DNA from: JAUREX01 sp044356825
GTDB taxonomy: Bacteria > Pseudomonadota > Alphaproteobacteria > Rhodobacterales > Rhodobacteraceae
DNA: 6,382 bases
Assembly: GCA_044356825.1 (NCBI GenBank)
Contig: JBIKVM010000168.1
Span: 1 to 6,382 of the forward strand
Direction: 5' to 3'
Below are positions 5,666-6,382 of this stretch, piece after piece (position 1 is the first letter of the stretch; every line of letters begins with the position of its first letter). The notes below the pieces were generated by a model. The model saw nothing but the letters and a program-made list of their open reading frames with translations, had not been told where the DNA came from and ran no database searches. Both the position numbers and the translations under genes were made by a program.

Positions 5666-6195
5666 AAGGCTCACGCCCTGAGCAGGCCGCGCTGACGCGC
5701 GGAACCGACATGTCGAAGACCGAGGCGACCAGAGCCGTGATCGAGGGGATGGTCGACGGGCTGAACGATCATCGCATCGACGATATCGGGCAGTTCTTCG
5801 CGGGCGGGTTCCGCTGGCTGGGCAACTACGGCTGCGGCACCAAGACGGGGCTGAAGGAGTTCCAGGACAACTGGCAGCGCCCGTTCCAGGCGGCCTTCTC
5901 GGACAAGGTCTGCGTGGATGAGGCGCGGCTGTTCATGGGCGAATGGGCCGCCGCCTTCGGTCGGCAGGAAGCCACCCATTCGGGTGAATTCATGGGCATC
6001 GCCCCGACCGGCCGGCGGGTCGAGATCCGCTACATGGACTTCTGGAAGGTCGTCGACGGCAAGATCGTCGATAACTGGGTGATGGTCGATTTCCCCCATG
6101 TGATGGCCCAGCTCGGCGTGGACTGTTTCGGCGGCCACGGCTGGGAGGCCTATGACCGCGGCGAAAAGACCCCGCCCCGTCCGAAAGGCGTGTGA
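5662..6195 (+). CDS. Single-domain SnoaL-like (ester cyclase-type) protein
   Basis: This 177-residue protein, begun MKGSRPEQAA, has one SnoaL-like NTF2-fold domain at about 20-150. Visible family features are FRWLGNYGCGT near 50-59, W71-PF-AAF-D, GEFMGIAPTGRR (108-119), D126, the DNWV motif (137-140) and D143/H146 in VDFPHV. The Asp and His residues after the PTG turn correspond to positions used for acid-base chemistry in characterised SnoaL-type cyclases, but the reaction here is unknown. There is no signal peptide. The start at 5662 gives an ATGA overlap with the ATPase and has GGAGAAAGG just upstream; M17 (5710, MSKTEATR) is an alternative that begins nearer the conserved domain. It is related to the C-terminal half of the tandem SnoaL protein at the other end of the locus and precedes the HisD-like gene by 4 nt. 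Confidence 0.87.
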   Translation: MKGSRPEQAALTRGTDMSKTEATRAVIEGMVDGLNDHRIDDIGQFFAGGFRWLGNYGCGTKTGLKEFQDNWQRPFQAAFSDKVCVDEARLFMGEWAAAFGRQEATHSGEFMGIAPTGRRVEIRYMDFWKVVDGKIVDNWVMVDFPHVMAQLGVDCFGGHGWEAYDRGEKTPPRPKGV

Positions 6196-6199
6196 GAGA

Positions 6200-6382
6200 A
6201 TGGCCGTCCGACACCTCAAGCTTGGGAAGCCCGATGCGGAGCGGGCCGAGGATGACGCGAAGGTGCGTCTGAGTGTCGAGGGGATTTTGGCGGACATCGG
6301 GTCGCGGGGCGATGCGGCGGTGCGCGATCTGGCGCTGAAGTTCGACGGGTATGCGCCGCCGTCGTTCCGCCTCGGGCCGTCC
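6200..6382 (+). CDS. Histidinol dehydrogenase-family protein, 5' part only
   Basis: The first 61 residues (MAVRHLKLGKPDAERAEDDA and onward) run to the window edge without a stop. The segment VEGILADIGSRGDAAVRDLA followed by KFDG is the characteristic N-terminal helix of HisD-family NAD-dependent, zinc-dependent dehydrogenases. The usual length is about 430 residues, so the catalytic and metal-binding residues lie outside the window. In histidine biosynthesis HisD oxidises L-histidinol; homologues in catabolic operons oxidise other alcohols, such as HpsN acting on 2,3-dihydroxypropanesulfonate. Here it follows a transporter ATPase and a SnoaL protein, with no histidine genes nearby, so a catabolic dehydrogenase is more likely than biosynthetic HisD. 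It starts 4 nt after the SnoaL stop, with only a weak ribosome-binding site (GAGAG or AAAGG), implying coupling. Confidence 0.82.
   Translation, partial: MAVRHLKLGKPDAERAEDDAKVRLSVEGILADIGSRGDAAVRDLALKFDGYAPPSFRLGPS

Noticed and set aside
4436..5674. Minus-strand open frame of 412 codons opposite the ATPase gene
   Set aside because: It is a shadow of an ATPase with every nucleotide-binding motif intact, and the product has no recognisable domain.
5671..6297. Minus-strand open frame of 208 codons opposite the single-domain SnoaL gene and the HisD-like start
   Set aside because: The plus strand encodes recognisable SnoaL and HisD-like sequence with coupled starts, whereas the minus product has no domain.
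1..6382. CRISPR arrays, insertion sequences, tRNA or rRNA genes
   Set aside because: I saw no regularly spaced direct repeats, transposase motifs, terminal inverted repeats or tRNA-like cloverleaf sequence; the window is almost fully occupied by the protein genes listed.

Overview
This is a 6.4-kb, GC-rich window, best read as part of a catabolic gene cluster from an alphaproteobacterium. A Rhodobacterales or Rhizobiales-like host is an inference from base composition, the strong GC preference at third codon positions, tight ATGA-type gene junctions and the gene families present; no taxonomic marker gene is included. Every position from about 165 to the right end belongs to one coherent locus: a complete carbohydrate-type (CUT1, MalEFGK-like) ABC importer split into two divergent operons, each of which also encodes a SnoaL/NTF2-fold protein.

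Layout. Positions 1-168 hold the C-terminal end of an unidentified plus-strand gene whose stop codon interlocks tail-to-tail with the last gene of the leftward operon. The leftward (minus-strand) operon runs, in transcription order, solute-binding protein (4360-3122), a 55-nt gap carrying a very stable 10-bp UUCG-capped hairpin, a MalF-type permease (3066-2035), a MalG-type permease (2035-1154), and a 330-residue protein made of two diverged SnoaL-like domains (1157-165). The last three genes overlap by 1 to 4 nt. The rightward (plus-strand) operon starts with the MalK-type ATPase (4616-5665), followed by a single-domain SnoaL-like protein (5662-6195, 4-nt overlap) and the start of a histidinol-dehydrogenase-family gene (6200 to the window edge).

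Control. The 255-bp divergent intergenic region contains three sequence elements with a central CpG, including two related copies of TGCA-NN-CG-NN-TGCA in inverted orientation and the perfect palindrome CAAATCGATTTG. These look like operators for a LacI-type repressor, which would co-regulate both arms. No regulator gene lies in the window.

How it fits together (inference). The binding protein, two permeases and ATPase would import a sugar, polyol or related small polar compound. The HisD-like dehydrogenase would oxidise it or a derivative, as HisD homologues outside histidine biosynthesis do (for example HpsN on dihydroxypropanesulfonate). The two SnoaL-fold proteins, one on each side of the transporter, may catalyse an isomerisation, cyclisation or hydrolysis step. 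The combination of CUT1 transporter, two SnoaL proteins and a HisD-like dehydrogenase is the least ordinary aspect of the window. The substrate cannot be read from the sequence.
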